From CAYWFU01 sp964457585 (GTDB lineage Bacteria > JACRDZ01): 64,000 bases of DNA. Below, one piece after another: positions 8,601 to 18,065 of the stretch; position 1 is the stretch's first letter, and each line of letters begins with the position of its first letter. Below the pieces are notes generated by a model, which was not told the origin of the DNA, did not search any database, and worked only from the letters and a program-made list of their open reading frames with translations. Both the position numbers and the translations under genes were made by a program. The stretch spans positions 5,212 to 69,211 of the forward strand of contig CAYWFU010000008.1 in NCBI GenBank assembly GCA_964457585.1, read 5' to 3'.

Positions 8601-10172
8601 TCATTAAAAAAGAAAGTGCAAAATCTTATCTGGAAGTATCAGAAATATCCTCTGGTAGAGACGCAAAATTTTGCGTCTCTACAGAAAGAAGATTTAGAAG
8701 ATCAAAACTCGTGTCTTATGGATTTTATAAATCAATGGCTGTTTTATTATTGCCCAATAGAAAAAATTGAGCTTAATAAAATTTTTGGAATAAGAGAAGA
8801 AATATTAAATGAAATTCTGGAGTCATTAATTAGAGAAAATCGTATTATAGTTGATTTAATAAGCGAGAAAGCTAAAACACTTGAGATATGCAATATTTCT
8901 AATCTTGAAATCCTCCTGCGTATGGCAAGAAAGCAGAGACAGGCGCAGTTTAATCCGCTTCCATCTGAAAAATTAACCTTATTTTTGGCTGTATTTCATG
9001 GTATGGCAAATCAAGGGGAAAGGGCCGAACATCTTGAGCAATGCTTTGATCAGTTGTTTGGTTATCCACTACAGGTATCAGCATGGGAAGAATTTATTTT
9101 GCCTGCAAGATTAAAATCCTATTATCCAAACTGGCTCGATAATTTAGTCCATGCAGGCAGTTTAATATGGTTTGGATGCGGAAATAAAAAAATTAGTTTT
9201 GCTTTCCACGAAGATTTATGCTTATTTTTTTCCGCTTTTGAAAAAGAAAGCAAGGAAGATTTAAATAAACTTTTTCCAAACAAATTCGGTAAATACAGTT
9301 TTTTTGATATTACAAATTTTTCAAAACAGGACACTGCTAAGACAGCAGAAGAACTGTGGACGCTGGCATGGCATGGAAAAATATCAAATGATTCTTTTGT
9401 TATAATAAGAAAAGGTATATTAAACAAATTTATTCCAGAGACACTTGATAAGAATAAAATATCAAGACGAACAGGACTAAAACGCTGGGAAGCCACACGA
9501 CCGATATCAGGCAACTGGTTTATACTTGCAAAAGAAAATGAAGAACCTGATTTGATTGAGCAGGCAGAACTGATAAAAGACCGCATACGTCAGCTTCTCA
9601 GGCGATATGGGATTCTCTTTAGAAATATGGTTGAAAACGAACTTCCGCTTCTTCAATGGAAAAATATTTTCAGAACACTTCGTCTAATGGAATTATCAGG
9701 AGAAATTTTGTCCGGATATTTTTTTGAAGGCATTTCCGGTTTGCAATTTATTTCACATGATGCATTTCGCATGCTTCAGCAAAATTTACCTGAAAATGCT
9801 ATTTACTGGATTAATGCAACAGACCCGATTTCCTTATGCGGAATAAATATAGAAAAAATAAAATCCACTCTGCCAAAACGAATATCATCCAACTACATTG
9901 TCTATAATGGCTCTAACCCTGTAATGATTATAAAACAAAATGGAAAAGAACTGCAAATAAACACTGACTCAGATGCCCTATATTTTCAGCAATATCTTAC
10001 TATTTTCAAAACCCTGCTTACACGTGATTTTAATCCTTTGAAGAGAATTATAATTGAAGTAATTAACAATGAACCAGCATATAAATCAAAATATGCAGAA
10101 CAGTTTTTGAAGTTTGGATTTAAAAGTACGTATAAAGGATTGGAAATTTGGAGGAGTGAGGCTTTAAGCTAG
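5664..10172 (+). CDS. lhr: Lhr-type DEAD/DEAH large helicase
   Basis: A superfamily 2 helicase of about 1502 residues, the size of bacterial Lhr proteins, which act in DNA repair and nucleic-acid remodelling. Motifs visible from the N-terminus are Walker A TAPTGSGKT (about residue 50), DEIH (about 170), SAT in ALSATIR (about 205) and motif VI QRIGRAGH (about 372). The Lhr core is followed by a long C-terminal region found in the bacterial family. ATG at 5664 is chosen because GAAAGGA lies directly upstream; an in-frame ATG at 5637 lacks a ribosome site. A perfect 28-base palindrome at 8655-8682 is translated in frame (VETQNFASLQ, about residue 1000). No co-transcribed partner is visible. Confidence 0.9.
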   Translation: MSMQESLALFHPIIQKWFIEKIGTPTDIQKKAWVEIADNNHVLITAPTGSGKTLAALLWAINQLAVKKWSSGQLKVLYISPLKALNNDVQRNLLKPLTEIKEYFNKEGKEFPVIRVLTRSGDTPNNERYKILHNPPEILITTPESLNIILTSANSRRILSGIETVILDEIHAIIGNKRGTHLITAIDRIVPLYSEFQRIALSATIRPIDKTAEFVGGYKMIGSFPDCIYEKRNVSIVKSTEKKQFQVKINFPQNAHEEIVDGTWWPSLIKEFKKIISSNKSTLLFSNSRRMTEKVTHLINEFEPEEIAYSHHSSLSKEFRLKVEQKLKNGELKAIVATNSLELGIDIGDLDQVILIQTPFSISSGIQRIGRAGHSVGEISKGVIFPTHGRDFLNSAIIAKAILLQDIEEIYPIESPLDILAQIILSMTCAETWDIDKLYAFLKTTYPYRNLQKKHYNLTLDMLAGKYADTRIRELNPRISIDRLSNTINAKQNSAVLIYLSGGTISDSGYFDLKLADTHAKIGELDEEFVWERRLGETFALGTQLWRIEKITHNDVEVTPAKNTLNIIPFWRAEEQNRDFHFSEKISVFLEMINSKICDDNIKQELMQNYFMDEYSALELIHFLRYQKEITNSDLPHRHNILIEHFDDPLNKADKKQVIIHTLWGGRINHPFALALSGAWQKKYKYPLEVIANNDAIMLMLPHEFSTQSILTLVTPDNLENLLRAKLEESGFFGARFRENAGTALLLPKANFRKRIPLWLNRLRSKKLLEAVLSYEDFPILLETWRTCLDDEFDIDNLKILLDEIHEGKITINEAITHTASPFADNLIWKQTNKFMYEDDTPDYSKISGLKDDLIKEFIFSSHLRPKIPEELIHILDKKLKRIAPDYAPSTPQDLLDWIKERLLIPSDEWNELLKACERDYELNPEQIYSELKEKIIWINLPDTTEKFICSIEIVKQLIDVFKIKQENFKFSPVLDNDNSLKKKVQNLIWKYQKYPLVETQNFASLQKEDLEDQNSCLMDFINQWLFYYCPIEKIELNKIFGIREEILNEILESLIRENRIIVDLISEKAKTLEICNISNLEILLRMARKQRQAQFNPLPSEKLTLFLAVFHGMANQGERAEHLEQCFDQLFGYPLQVSAWEEFILPARLKSYYPNWLDNLVHAGSLIWFGCGNKKISFAFHEDLCLFFSAFEKESKEDLNKLFPNKFGKYSFFDITNFSKQDTAKTAEELWTLAWHGKISNDSFVIIRKGILNKFIPETLDKNKISRRTGLKRWEATRPISGNWFILAKENEEPDLIEQAELIKDRIRQLLRRYGILFRNMVENELPLLQWKNIFRTLRLMELSGEILSGYFFEGISGLQFISHDAFRMLQQNLPENAIYWINATDPISLCGINIEKIKSTLPKRISSNYIVYNGSNPVMIIKQNGKELQINTDSDALYFQQYLTIFKTLLTRDFNPLKRIIIEVINNEPAYKSKYAEQFLKFGFKSTYKGLEIWRSEALS
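8655..8682. repeat. Perfect 28-bp palindrome inside the lhr coding sequence
   Basis: The sequence from GTAGAGACGC to GCGTCTCTAC is its own reverse complement over 28 bases and sits in frame inside lhr. It starts with GTAG and ends with CTAC, the foot also seen in the intergenic REP-like repeats here. It looks like an inserted palindromic element tolerated as a coding segment. Confidence 0.8.
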
Positions 10173-10235
10173 TGCACTGACAAATCATGATTACCATTTT
10201 AGAGTTTAATTTAAAATAAATTTATAATTTAATTT

Positions 10236-10628
10236 TCATAAAATAGATTTACTTTTTTCAAAAATATATTTTGATAAGTTTAAAAACCACTCAACTTCTT
10301 CTTTTTGAGGTAACCCATTGGGTAACAAACCAAGTTCTCCGGGATATCTTGTTTCAATATAAATTTCTTCTATTTTTTCTAAATCTAATATATTTAATTT
10401 GAGGTTATTTTTAATATTTTCAGGTAAGAGAGCAAATAGTTTTACCACACTATGAGTTTTAGGGATTTTATGATTATTTTCTTCTAAAAAAGCTTTAAAT
10501 ATTTTTTCCACTGTTTGTTGACAATGGAATAAAACAACATTAAATAAAAACTCATTTTTTATTAATTCTTTTGCTGCTTCAAAGTCTTGTGTTGCATATT
10601 CAATCCATGATTTTGTAGAATCTTTCAT
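10236..10628 (-). CDS. HEPN-domain protein of a HEPN/MNT pair
   Basis: A 130-residue all-alpha protein of the HEPN superfamily (Pfam HEPN, PF05168-like). Typical segments are WIEYATQDFEAAKEL at residues 8-22, HCQQTVEKIFKAFL at about 45-58, KTHSVVKLFALL at about 68-79 and TRYPGELG near 102. HEPN proteins paired with minimal nucleotidyltransferases form toxin-antitoxin systems in which HEPN is usually the RNase toxin. It overlaps the upstream nucleotidyltransferase gene by 4 bases (ATGA), so the two are coupled. A second, related pair lies at 53.5-54.2 kb. Toxin activity is inferred from the family; the active-site Arg-His motif is not obvious by eye. Confidence 0.8.
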   Translation of the reverse strand: MKDSTKSWIEYATQDFEAAKELIKNEFLFNVVLFHCQQTVEKIFKAFLEENNHKIPKTHSVVKLFALLPENIKNNLKLNILDLEKIEEIYIETRYPGELGLLPNGLPQKEEVEWFLNLSKYIFEKSKSIL

Positions 10629-10957
10629 CCGATAATAACTCCTGTTTCATTTATCTCTTGAATAAATGAACTGTTAATCTGATTTATTTTATCCCATTCA
10701 TCTTTAGTATAAACTAAAATATCCATTGGTATTCGCTGCTTTAAGTCTACAAATAACCGACCAACTTTAAACTTTTTATCCATTCTTTCTTTAAAACTTT
10801 TTGAAATACCTGTTTCATCTAAAACAACAATAAGATCAATATCGCTTTCTTCATTATTAAAATTTTTAGCATAACTTCCAAAAAGTATAATCTTTATATA
10901 TTTTAGATTTTGAGCAATTTTTGATACTATTTCTTTTTTTAATGCTTCATCTAACAT
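10625..10957 (-). CDS. MNT-family nucleotidyltransferase (antitoxin of HEPN/MNT pair)
   Basis: A 110-residue minimal nucleotidyltransferase with the catalytic signature LFGSYAKN followed by ESDIDLIVVL, giving the expected GS...DxD arrangement with both aspartates present. In HEPN/MNT systems this protein neutralises the HEPN RNase, in characterised cases by adding AMP residues to it. A good Shine-Dalgarno (AAAGGA) precedes ATG. It is the first gene of a two-gene operon, reading divergently from the PLD-helicase operon across about 190 AT-rich bases that must hold promoters for both directions. Confidence 0.85.
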   Translation of the reverse strand: MLDEALKKEIVSKIAQNLKYIKIILFGSYAKNFNNEESDIDLIVVLDETGISKSFKERMDKKFKVGRLFVDLKQRIPMDILVYTKDEWDKINQINSSFIQEINETGVIIG

Positions 10958-11144
10958 AATTAAATCCTTTAATAAATATTGTATTTATGATAATTAACAT
11001 AATTGTTTCTGTCAAGTTTATATTTTTATCAGCATACACTGTCTTTTTTTCCCTTGACTTATTATACTTTTTAATTACATTATATTTATATTTATCTTGT
11101 TCTGATTTTCCCAATTTATTTATATTAAAAATGAAAGATATTCT

Positions 11145-11345
11145 ATGCCAAAAATCTACGATAATATAGAACATCATCTTGTTAACGGTTTGAATGAAAC
11201 TCTGGAGCTTTCACAGCGTACTGATTTTTGTGTAGGTTATTTTAACCTTAGAGGCTGGAAAGAAGTAGCTGATAAGATCGATAAGTTGTCAGGCCAGTTG
11301 TATCGGAAGGCTCAGAAAATTTGCATCGGTACTGTCGTTTATTAG
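11145..11345 (+). pseudogene. N-terminal piece of the frameshifted PLD-SNF2 helicase
   Basis: This 66-residue frame encodes the expected beginning of a phospholipase-D-like helicase (MPKIYDNIEHHL, then RTDFCVGYFNLRGWK). It then runs out of frame and stops at 11345. The continuation of the same domain (CRLLVGMQKMP) is in another frame starting near 11321. The correct frame has a TAA at 11282, so the shift lies between 11285 and 11345. A single-base indel explains it. It could be a real mutation, an assembly error or, less likely, recoding; no canonical slippery heptamer is seen in the zero frame. Confidence 0.8.
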
Positions 11346-14300
11346 TAGGTATGCAGAAAATGCCTGTTGATATTCTGCGGGAGCATTTTATAAACGATGA
11401 AGGTTATATTATTGATCAGGCTGAGGCGGTAAAACTCAAAAGAAAATTAGCGCAGGAATTTAAAGACCAACTTACCATTGGAACACCTTCTGAAGCAGAT
11501 GAACAGGCTTTGCGAAAGTTAAGCCGTCAGATGAAAGAAAAAAGGGTTATTGTAAAGCTCCATTTGAAATATCCCCTTCACGCCAAGTTATATCTGGCTT
11601 ACAGTGATGACAAACGGGTTCCGATAGTTGGCTTTTTAGGAAGCAGTAACCTTACGTTAGCGGGTTTGGCTAATCAGGGGGAATTAAATATTGATGTAAT
11701 GGAGCAGGATGCTTCCAACAAATTGGCAAAATGGTTTGACGATAGATGGAATGACCGCTGGTGCCTTGATATCACAAATGAATTAATTGAAATTATAGAT
11801 AATAGTTGGGCGGCTGACCGAATACTTTCGCCTTTTCATATTTATCTTAAAATAGCGTATCACCTTTCAAGAGAAGCACGTTCAGGTATTAATGAGTTTA
11901 AACTGCCGAAAGTTTTTCAAAAAGAATTATTGGATTTTCAGCAGAAAGCGGTTCTGGTCGCAGCGCATCATCTTCATAAAAGAGACGGGGTATTGATTGG
12001 GGATGTGGTTGGATTAGGAAAAACCATCATTGCGTCAGCCTTAGCAAAGTTATTTGAAGATGACTTCTTTTTAGAAACACTTATTATTTGTCCAAAAAAC
12101 CTTGTAGAGATGTGGGAGGATTACGCCCACAAATACCAACTGCGCGCCAAAGTTATTTCACAAAGTAAAGTTCAAGGCGAATTACCTACCCTAAGACGGT
12201 ATCGTTTAGTTATTATTGATGAAAGTCACAATCTGCGCAATGATCAGGGAAGCAGGTACCGCGCGATTAAATCATATTTAGAAGAAAATGATAGTAAGGT
12301 GATTTTACTTACCGCAACTCCATATAACAAATCTTATATAGATTTATCAAATCAGCTTCGTTTATTTATTTCGGATGATAAAGATATTGGAATCAGCCCT
12401 GAAAGATATATTGAAAGTATTGGCGGTCAGGTGCAATTTATGGCGCGACATACGGAAACTTTTATTCGAAGCATCAAAGCTTTTGAACGAAGTAATTTTG
12501 CCGATGATTGGCGTGAACTCATGCGATTGTATCTGGTGCGCAGGACAAGAAGTTTTATAAAAAATAATTATGCGGAAACGGACAAAACCAATGGCAGGAA
12601 ATTTTTAACTTTCGCTGATGGTACAAGATCATATTTTCCAGATCGCTTACCCAAAAAAGTTGAATACGAGTTTGATTCTGATGACCCCAAAGATCAATAT
12701 GCAAAATTATATTCACAAAATATAGTAGATATTATTAACGGGCTTGAGTTACCTCGTTATGGTTTAGGTAATTATTTAGAAAAAAAACCTGTTGTAAAAC
12801 CGGATAAAGAAGAAGGAATAATAATAGATAATCTTTCCCGCGCCGGTAAACGCTTAATGGGATTTTGCAGAACTAATCTCTTTAAACGTTTGGAAAGCAG
12901 TGGTTATTCATTCCTGCTTTCTTTAAGCCGGCACATACTACGAAACTATATTTTTATTTATGCTATTGAGAATCGCTTGCCTCTGCCTATTGGAAAAAAT
13001 GCTGAAAATTTAGATGATTATCTGGAAGATAAAGACATTGACAGCAATGATGACGATAATATATTGCATTTGATATTGGATGAAAATATTTATCTTAAAA
13101 AGGCCGGAGAAATTTACAATTTATTTATTAATAATAAAAACCGTTTTGATTGGATTAAAAGTGATTTTTTTGTACAAACATTAAAGAAAGATCTTATAAA
13201 TGACAGCCGTGAAATAATTAAAATACTTACAATTGGTAAAGACTGGAATCCCGAGCAAGACAGGCAGTTAAACGCGTTATATAAATTATTAGCACAAAAA
13301 CACAGCAAGGAAAAAATTATAGTGTTTACGCAATTTGCTGATACAGCGTATTATCTGACAGAAGAATTAAAAAAACGCGGGTTAGAAAAAATAGAATGTG
13401 TTACAGGTGATTGTGAAAACCCAACAGCGTTCGCACATCGTTTTAGCCCCCAAAGCAATAATAAACCAGAGATTATAAAAGCAGAACAAGATTTGAGAGT
13501 TCTAATTTCAACAGATGTGCTAAGTGAAGGACAAAACCTGCAGGACGCTCACATTATTCTTAATTACGATTTGCCGTGGGCTATTATCCGCCTTATTCAA
13601 AGAGCAGGGCGTATTGATCGTATCGGACAGAAAGCGGAGCAAATTATTTGTTACTCATTTTTACCCGAAGACGGCATCGAACAAATCATTAAACTTCGTG
13701 GAAGGCTAATAACCCGAATTAGACAAAATGCCGATGTTGTTGGTTCTGATGAGACTTTCTTTGACGGCGACCCTATAAATATTCAGGACTTATATAATGA
13801 AAAAGCAGGGATACTTGATGATGAAGACGACCAGGAGGTTGATTTGGCTTCATACGCTTATCAAATTTGGAAAAATGCCTGCGATGCCGACCCATCACTA
13901 AATAAAATAATACCAGACCTGCCGAATGTCGTTTATGCCACAAAAGAAAATACCGAATCACCCGAAAAAGAAGGCGTGATTGTTTATACAAGAACTTCTG
14001 AAGACAATGATATTTTGACATGGATAGATACAAAAGGCAAAATTATTACTCAATCACAGCTTGTTATTTTAAAAACAGCGCAATGTAAACCGGATACCCC
14101 GCCAAAATATAAGATTGATACTCATCATGAACTGGTAAAAAAAGGAATTGATTTTATCCGTGAGGAAGAAAAAAACACTGGCGGATCGCTTGGCAAAAAA
14201 ACAGGCGTAAAATACCGTGTTTATATGCGTCTTGACAGGTTTTGTAAAGAAAACGATGGGACATTATTTATAACAGATGAATTAAAAAAAGCAATTGATG

Positions 14301-14500
14301 ATATATATAAATACCCGTTAAAAGAGTTTGCGCGGGACACATTGAACAGACAACTTAAAGCAGGAATTTCAGATGACGGATTGTCTTCTCTTCTAATTTC
14401 ACTCAGAGAAGATGATAAATTGTGCATAAAAAATCAAGATGAACAACAAACCTGTATGATGCAAATTATTTGCTCGATGGGATTAAAAAATGAAAAGTAA
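11321..14500 (+). CDS. SNF2-family helicase with N-terminal PLD-like nuclease domain (frameshifted N-terminus)
   Basis: This frame holds about 1059 residues of a protein whose first 55 or so residues are in the previous frame; an apparent TTG start at 11321 is only where the frame opens. Residues 1-150 complete a phospholipase-D-like domain with HAKLYLAY and GSSNLTLAGL. A superfamily 2 SNF2/RapA-like ATPase follows: Walker A GDVVGLGKT (about residue 228), DESH (about 304), LLTATPYNKS (about 330) and motif VI QRAGRIDRIGQK (about 755). Four bases separate its stop from an Eco57I-like methyltransferase gene, so they share an operon. Such PLD-helicase plus methyltransferase pairs suggest a restriction-like defence system in which this protein would be the translocating nuclease. 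Confidence 0.85.
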   Translation: MHRYCRLLVGMQKMPVDILREHFINDEGYIIDQAEAVKLKRKLAQEFKDQLTIGTPSEADEQALRKLSRQMKEKRVIVKLHLKYPLHAKLYLAYSDDKRVPIVGFLGSSNLTLAGLANQGELNIDVMEQDASNKLAKWFDDRWNDRWCLDITNELIEIIDNSWAADRILSPFHIYLKIAYHLSREARSGINEFKLPKVFQKELLDFQQKAVLVAAHHLHKRDGVLIGDVVGLGKTIIASALAKLFEDDFFLETLIICPKNLVEMWEDYAHKYQLRAKVISQSKVQGELPTLRRYRLVIIDESHNLRNDQGSRYRAIKSYLEENDSKVILLTATPYNKSYIDLSNQLRLFISDDKDIGISPERYIESIGGQVQFMARHTETFIRSIKAFERSNFADDWRELMRLYLVRRTRSFIKNNYAETDKTNGRKFLTFADGTRSYFPDRLPKKVEYEFDSDDPKDQYAKLYSQNIVDIINGLELPRYGLGNYLEKKPVVKPDKEEGIIIDNLSRAGKRLMGFCRTNLFKRLESSGYSFLLSLSRHILRNYIFIYAIENRLPLPIGKNAENLDDYLEDKDIDSNDDDNILHLILDENIYLKKAGEIYNLFINNKNRFDWIKSDFFVQTLKKDLINDSREIIKILTIGKDWNPEQDRQLNALYKLLAQKHSKEKIIVFTQFADTAYYLTEELKKRGLEKIECVTGDCENPTAFAHRFSPQSNNKPEIIKAEQDLRVLISTDVLSEGQNLQDAHIILNYDLPWAIIRLIQRAGRIDRIGQKAEQIICYSFLPEDGIEQIIKLRGRLITRIRQNADVVGSDETFFDGDPINIQDLYNEKAGILDDEDDQEVDLASYAYQIWKNACDADPSLNKIIPDLPNVVYATKENTESPEKEGVIVYTRTSEDNDILTWIDTKGKIITQSQLVILKTAQCKPDTPPKYKIDTHHELVKKGIDFIREEEKNTGGSLGKKTGVKYRVYMRLDRFCKENDGTLFITDELKKAIDDIYKYPLKEFARDTLNRQLKAGISDDGLSSLLISLREDDKLCIKNQDEQQTCMMQIICSMGLKNEK

Positions 14501-14503
14501 ATT

Positions 14504-17500
14504 ATGATAAATATAGATAAAGTAAGACAACACCTTCAAAATTTTGAATTTAAAAACCTTTTTATTGATGATCTGGGATGGTCTAATCCTACCAACAAAA
14601 ATATCTTTCCCTTTAATACAAAAGAAGGAACATTTTATAAAAAAGCGATTGCGGAATTATCAGGTGCTGTTGTGTATGAAATAACAACAGATGCTGGAGA
14701 AATTCCAGATGGAAAAATAAGGGCTTCCGTATCTAATGAAATTATAAAAATCAATTTTGAACATATTCTGATCTTTATTGATAAAGGCCGTACACAAAGT
14801 ATCTGGAGATGGTTGAAAAAACAAGATAAAAAGTCATTCCCAAGAGAACATTATTTTTCAAAAGGGCAGACAGGAGATTTATTTATTTCGAAAATTTCCG
14901 GATTAATAGTTGATATCAGTGAGATAGAAAATAATATCACTATTATTGATGTAGCTAAAAAAATAAAAAACTCACTCGATATTGAACGGGTTACCAAAAA
15001 ATTTTTTAGCGATTACCAACAGCAGTTTATTGTTTTTCTCAGCTTAATTGAAGGAATTGATAACGAAGCTGATAAACGCTGGTATGCTTCAGTAATATTG
15101 AACCGTTTAATGTTTATTTACTTTCTCCAGAAAAAATTATTTTTAGATGATAAAAGCGGAAACTACTTAAACGATAAACTTAATTATTCAAAAAAAGCAT
15201 TTGGTGAAAATAAATTTTACAGCATTTTTTTAAATAAACTATTTTTTGAAGGTTTTGCTAAAACTGAACGCCAGCGCGATACTGAAACAAATAATATCAT
15301 AGGTAAAATAAAATACCTTAATGGCGGTTTGTTCCTTGAACATAAAATTGAAAAGAAATATAAAAATATAAATATCCCTGATATTGCTTTTGAAAATCTT
15401 TTTATCTTGTTTAATAGCTATAGCTGGACATTAGATGACGCTCCGGGCGGTAAAGATGATGAAATTAACCCTGATGTTTTGGGTTATATTTTTGAGAAAT
15501 ATATCAATCAAAAAGCGTTTGGAGCTTATTACACACGAACAGAAATTACCGAATACCTATGTGAGCAAACCGTGTATAAGCTTATACTGGATGAAGTAAA
15601 CGGACCCGCAATTAATCTTGATAATGCAAAATATATTGATGATAAAACAAAAGCATTGCTAACTTCAAAACAATTCGAAAATGTGGCTGAATTGCTGTTA
15701 AATCTTGATTCCGGCATTTGCCGCAAACTGGTTATGGGAGATCAATCCATACTATCCAACATTTCACTGCTTGATCCTGCCTGCGGTTCAGGAGCATTTT
15801 TAGTGGCCGCAATGAAGACATTAATAAATGTATATTCAGCCATTTTAGGTAAAATTGATTTTTTAAACGATAAAAAACTAATAGAATGGAAGAAGGAAAT
15901 AGTAAAAAATCACCCCAGCATAAATTACTATATCAAAAAAGAAATTATTACTAATAACTTATATGGATTGGACATAATGGAGGAAGCAACTGAAATAGCC
16001 AAATTGAGGTTGTTTCTGGCATTGGTAGCCAGCGCCCAGACAGTGGAACAGCTTGAGCCTCTGCCAAATATTGATTTTAACATTATGAGCGGCAATTCGT
16101 TAATTGGTATGATGAGGGTAAACGAAAAAAACTTTGATGAACACCAGGAAGCCACCTTATTTCGAAAAAGTTATGCTGATTTACTGCGCGAAAAAAACAT
16201 AGCAATTAATTTATATAAACATTTTAATGATTCACCTTTATCTTCTGGAAAATGGGATGGTTCTAATATTCAAGTGTTAAAAGATAATATTGAAAAACAC
16301 CGCGCTGAAGCCTTGCCGGTGCTGGATGAAATGCTGATGGATGAGTTTAACAATCTTGGTGTTAAATACGAACAAATAACGTGGGACGATAAAAATAACA
16401 AAGAAGGTAAACCCATAAAACGCAAAGTAAACATGGACGATATAAAAACATTAGAACCTTTTCATTGGGGATATGAATTTTCAGAAATATTTGACAAGAA
16501 AGATGGTTTTGATGCCATTATTACTAATCCGCCATGGGAAGTTTTTCAGACAAATGAAAAAGAGTTTTTTCAAGAATACAATAAAGAAATTAAGAAGAAA
16601 ATATTGCGAATTGAAGACTGGGAGAAAGATAAAGAAAAACTGATGCAAGATGAAGAAATAAAAAACTCATGGTTATCCTATTCGAGCCAATTTCCACACC
16701 AATGGGCATATTTTAAGAATGCGTCTCAGTACCAAAATCAAATTTCAGTAGTAAATGGTAAAGCAATAGGTAACAAACCAAACCTATACTGTTTATTTAT
16801 TGAAGAATGCAAAAATCTCTTAAAACAGGGGGGTTATTGTGGTATTGTTATTCCAAGCGGTATTTATACTGACTTAGGAACAAAAAAACTTCGTGAGATG
16901 TTATTTGATGAAGCTCAAATCACCGGGCTTTTTTGCTTTGAAAATCGAAAGACAATTTTTGAAGGAGTGCATAGAAGTTTCAAATTTGTGATTCTTTCTT
17001 TTGAAAAAGGTTGTAATACAAAACAATTTCCTGCAGCCTTTATGCGGCATGAAGTAACTGAGTTAGAAAATTTCCCACAATATGGTGCAGTAACAATTTC
17101 AGTTGATTTGGTGAAACGTCTAAGCCCAGACAGTTATTCAATCATTGAGTTTAAAAATGAACAAGAAGTAAGTATTGCTGAAAAGATTTCTAAATATCCT
17201 TTAATGTGTAATGATGAAAACGGCTGGAAATTGGATTTATACGGTGAAGAAATGAATATGACCCGTTCTTCTGATAGCTTCTATACAAAACCAACTAAAT
17301 TTCCGCTTTACGAAGGCGGAATGATCTGGCATTTTACCAATAAATTTTCTGAAGCCCGATACTGGATTAATGAAAAAGCTATTAGAGAGGATTTTTTAAG
17401 CAAAAGGGTAAAACGTATTGATGGGTTAACTGAACAACCAAAGGATTTAAAGAATGATTATGAAACATTTCGTTTGGCAATACGAAAAATCGCATCTAAC

Positions 17501-18049
17501 ACTAATGAAAGGACGTTAATAACAACCATAATTCCTAAGTTTGCTATTGCTGGAAATTCATTGACTGTAAATTTTCCTTATCAACACGACAAGAAGAAAT
17601 ATAATGAACTATATATTTCAAACAAGGAATTGTTAGTTCTAACTTCTCTATTGAATAGTTATGTTGTTGATTTTATTCTACGATCACGGGTAACTACTAA
17701 TTTGAATTTATTTTTTCTATATCAGCTACCCATTCCTCGCTTAACCACAAAAGATAAATGGTTTAATCCAATTGTCGAACGGGCCGCAAAATTAATTTGC
17801 ACCACTGAAGAATATGCTGAATTGTGGGAAGAAGTAATGGAAACCAAATGGACAGATAAACGCGGAGTTACTAAAGAAGATGAACGCAACAAACTCCGGG
17901 CAGAGTTGGATGGAATTATAGCTCATATTTATGGCCTTACTGAAGAAGAATTTAAGTATATACTCAGCACATTTCCTATAGTGCCGCAACAGCAAAAAGA
18001 TGCTGTTCGAAACGCTTATGGGGATGTGAGGGATGGATTGATAAAATAA
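14504..18049 (+). CDS. Eco57I-like DNA adenine methyltransferase / type IIG-like protein
   Basis: An 1181-residue class I SAM-dependent DNA methyltransferase. Motif I is LLDPACGSGAFL (about residue 422) and motif IV is NPPW (about residue 676), the latter typical of N6-adenine enzymes. The family is Eco57I/PglX-like. The C-terminus (LDGIIAHIYGLTEEEFKYIL) matches the tail common to these enzymes, and the region after motif IV probably holds target recognition. No clear PD-(D/E)xK nuclease was recognised in the N-terminal 400 residues, so cleavage may depend on the preceding PLD-helicase. The gene starts 3 bases after the helicase stop. The combination recalls a split single-chain restriction enzyme or a DISARM/BREX-related methyltransferase; which one cannot be told by eye. 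Confidence 0.85.
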   Translation: MINIDKVRQHLQNFEFKNLFIDDLGWSNPTNKNIFPFNTKEGTFYKKAIAELSGAVVYEITTDAGEIPDGKIRASVSNEIIKINFEHILIFIDKGRTQSIWRWLKKQDKKSFPREHYFSKGQTGDLFISKISGLIVDISEIENNITIIDVAKKIKNSLDIERVTKKFFSDYQQQFIVFLSLIEGIDNEADKRWYASVILNRLMFIYFLQKKLFLDDKSGNYLNDKLNYSKKAFGENKFYSIFLNKLFFEGFAKTERQRDTETNNIIGKIKYLNGGLFLEHKIEKKYKNINIPDIAFENLFILFNSYSWTLDDAPGGKDDEINPDVLGYIFEKYINQKAFGAYYTRTEITEYLCEQTVYKLILDEVNGPAINLDNAKYIDDKTKALLTSKQFENVAELLLNLDSGICRKLVMGDQSILSNISLLDPACGSGAFLVAAMKTLINVYSAILGKIDFLNDKKLIEWKKEIVKNHPSINYYIKKEIITNNLYGLDIMEEATEIAKLRLFLALVASAQTVEQLEPLPNIDFNIMSGNSLIGMMRVNEKNFDEHQEATLFRKSYADLLREKNIAINLYKHFNDSPLSSGKWDGSNIQVLKDNIEKHRAEALPVLDEMLMDEFNNLGVKYEQITWDDKNNKEGKPIKRKVNMDDIKTLEPFHWGYEFSEIFDKKDGFDAIITNPPWEVFQTNEKEFFQEYNKEIKKKILRIEDWEKDKEKLMQDEEIKNSWLSYSSQFPHQWAYFKNASQYQNQISVVNGKAIGNKPNLYCLFIEECKNLLKQGGYCGIVIPSGIYTDLGTKKLREMLFDEAQITGLFCFENRKTIFEGVHRSFKFVILSFEKGCNTKQFPAAFMRHEVTELENFPQYGAVTISVDLVKRLSPDSYSIIEFKNEQEVSIAEKISKYPLMCNDENGWKLDLYGEEMNMTRSSDSFYTKPTKFPLYEGGMIWHFTNKFSEARYWINEKAIREDFLSKRVKRIDGLTEQPKDLKNDYETFRLAIRKIASNTNERTLITTIIPKFAIAGNSLTVNFPYQHDKKKYNELYISNKELLVLTSLLNSYVVDFILRSRVTTNLNLFFLYQLPIPRLTTKDKWFNPIVERAAKLICTTEEYAELWEEVMETKWTDKRGVTKEDERNKLRAELDGIIAHIYGLTEEEFKYILSTFPIVPQQQKDAVRNAYGDVRDGLIK

Positions 18050-18065
18050 TTATAAGGAGTAAAAA

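Noticed and set aside
8655..8682. Possible transcription terminator in lhr
   Set aside because: The palindrome lies mid-gene without a T-run and in an uninterrupted frame, so an inserted palindrome is a better reading.
9122..9586. 154-codon minus-strand frame inside lhr
   Set aside because: Antisense shadow of the helicase coding sequence, with no ribosome site and Phe/Ser-rich composition.
10947..11177. Open frames on both strands between the MNT gene and the helicase operon
   Set aside because: They are AT-rich frames across a divergent promoter region without ribosome sites or recognisable protein features.
11285..11345. Programmed -1 ribosomal frameshift in the helicase gene
   Set aside because: No canonical slippery heptamer in the correct phase was found near AGAAAATTTGC, and the protein context fits a simple indel.
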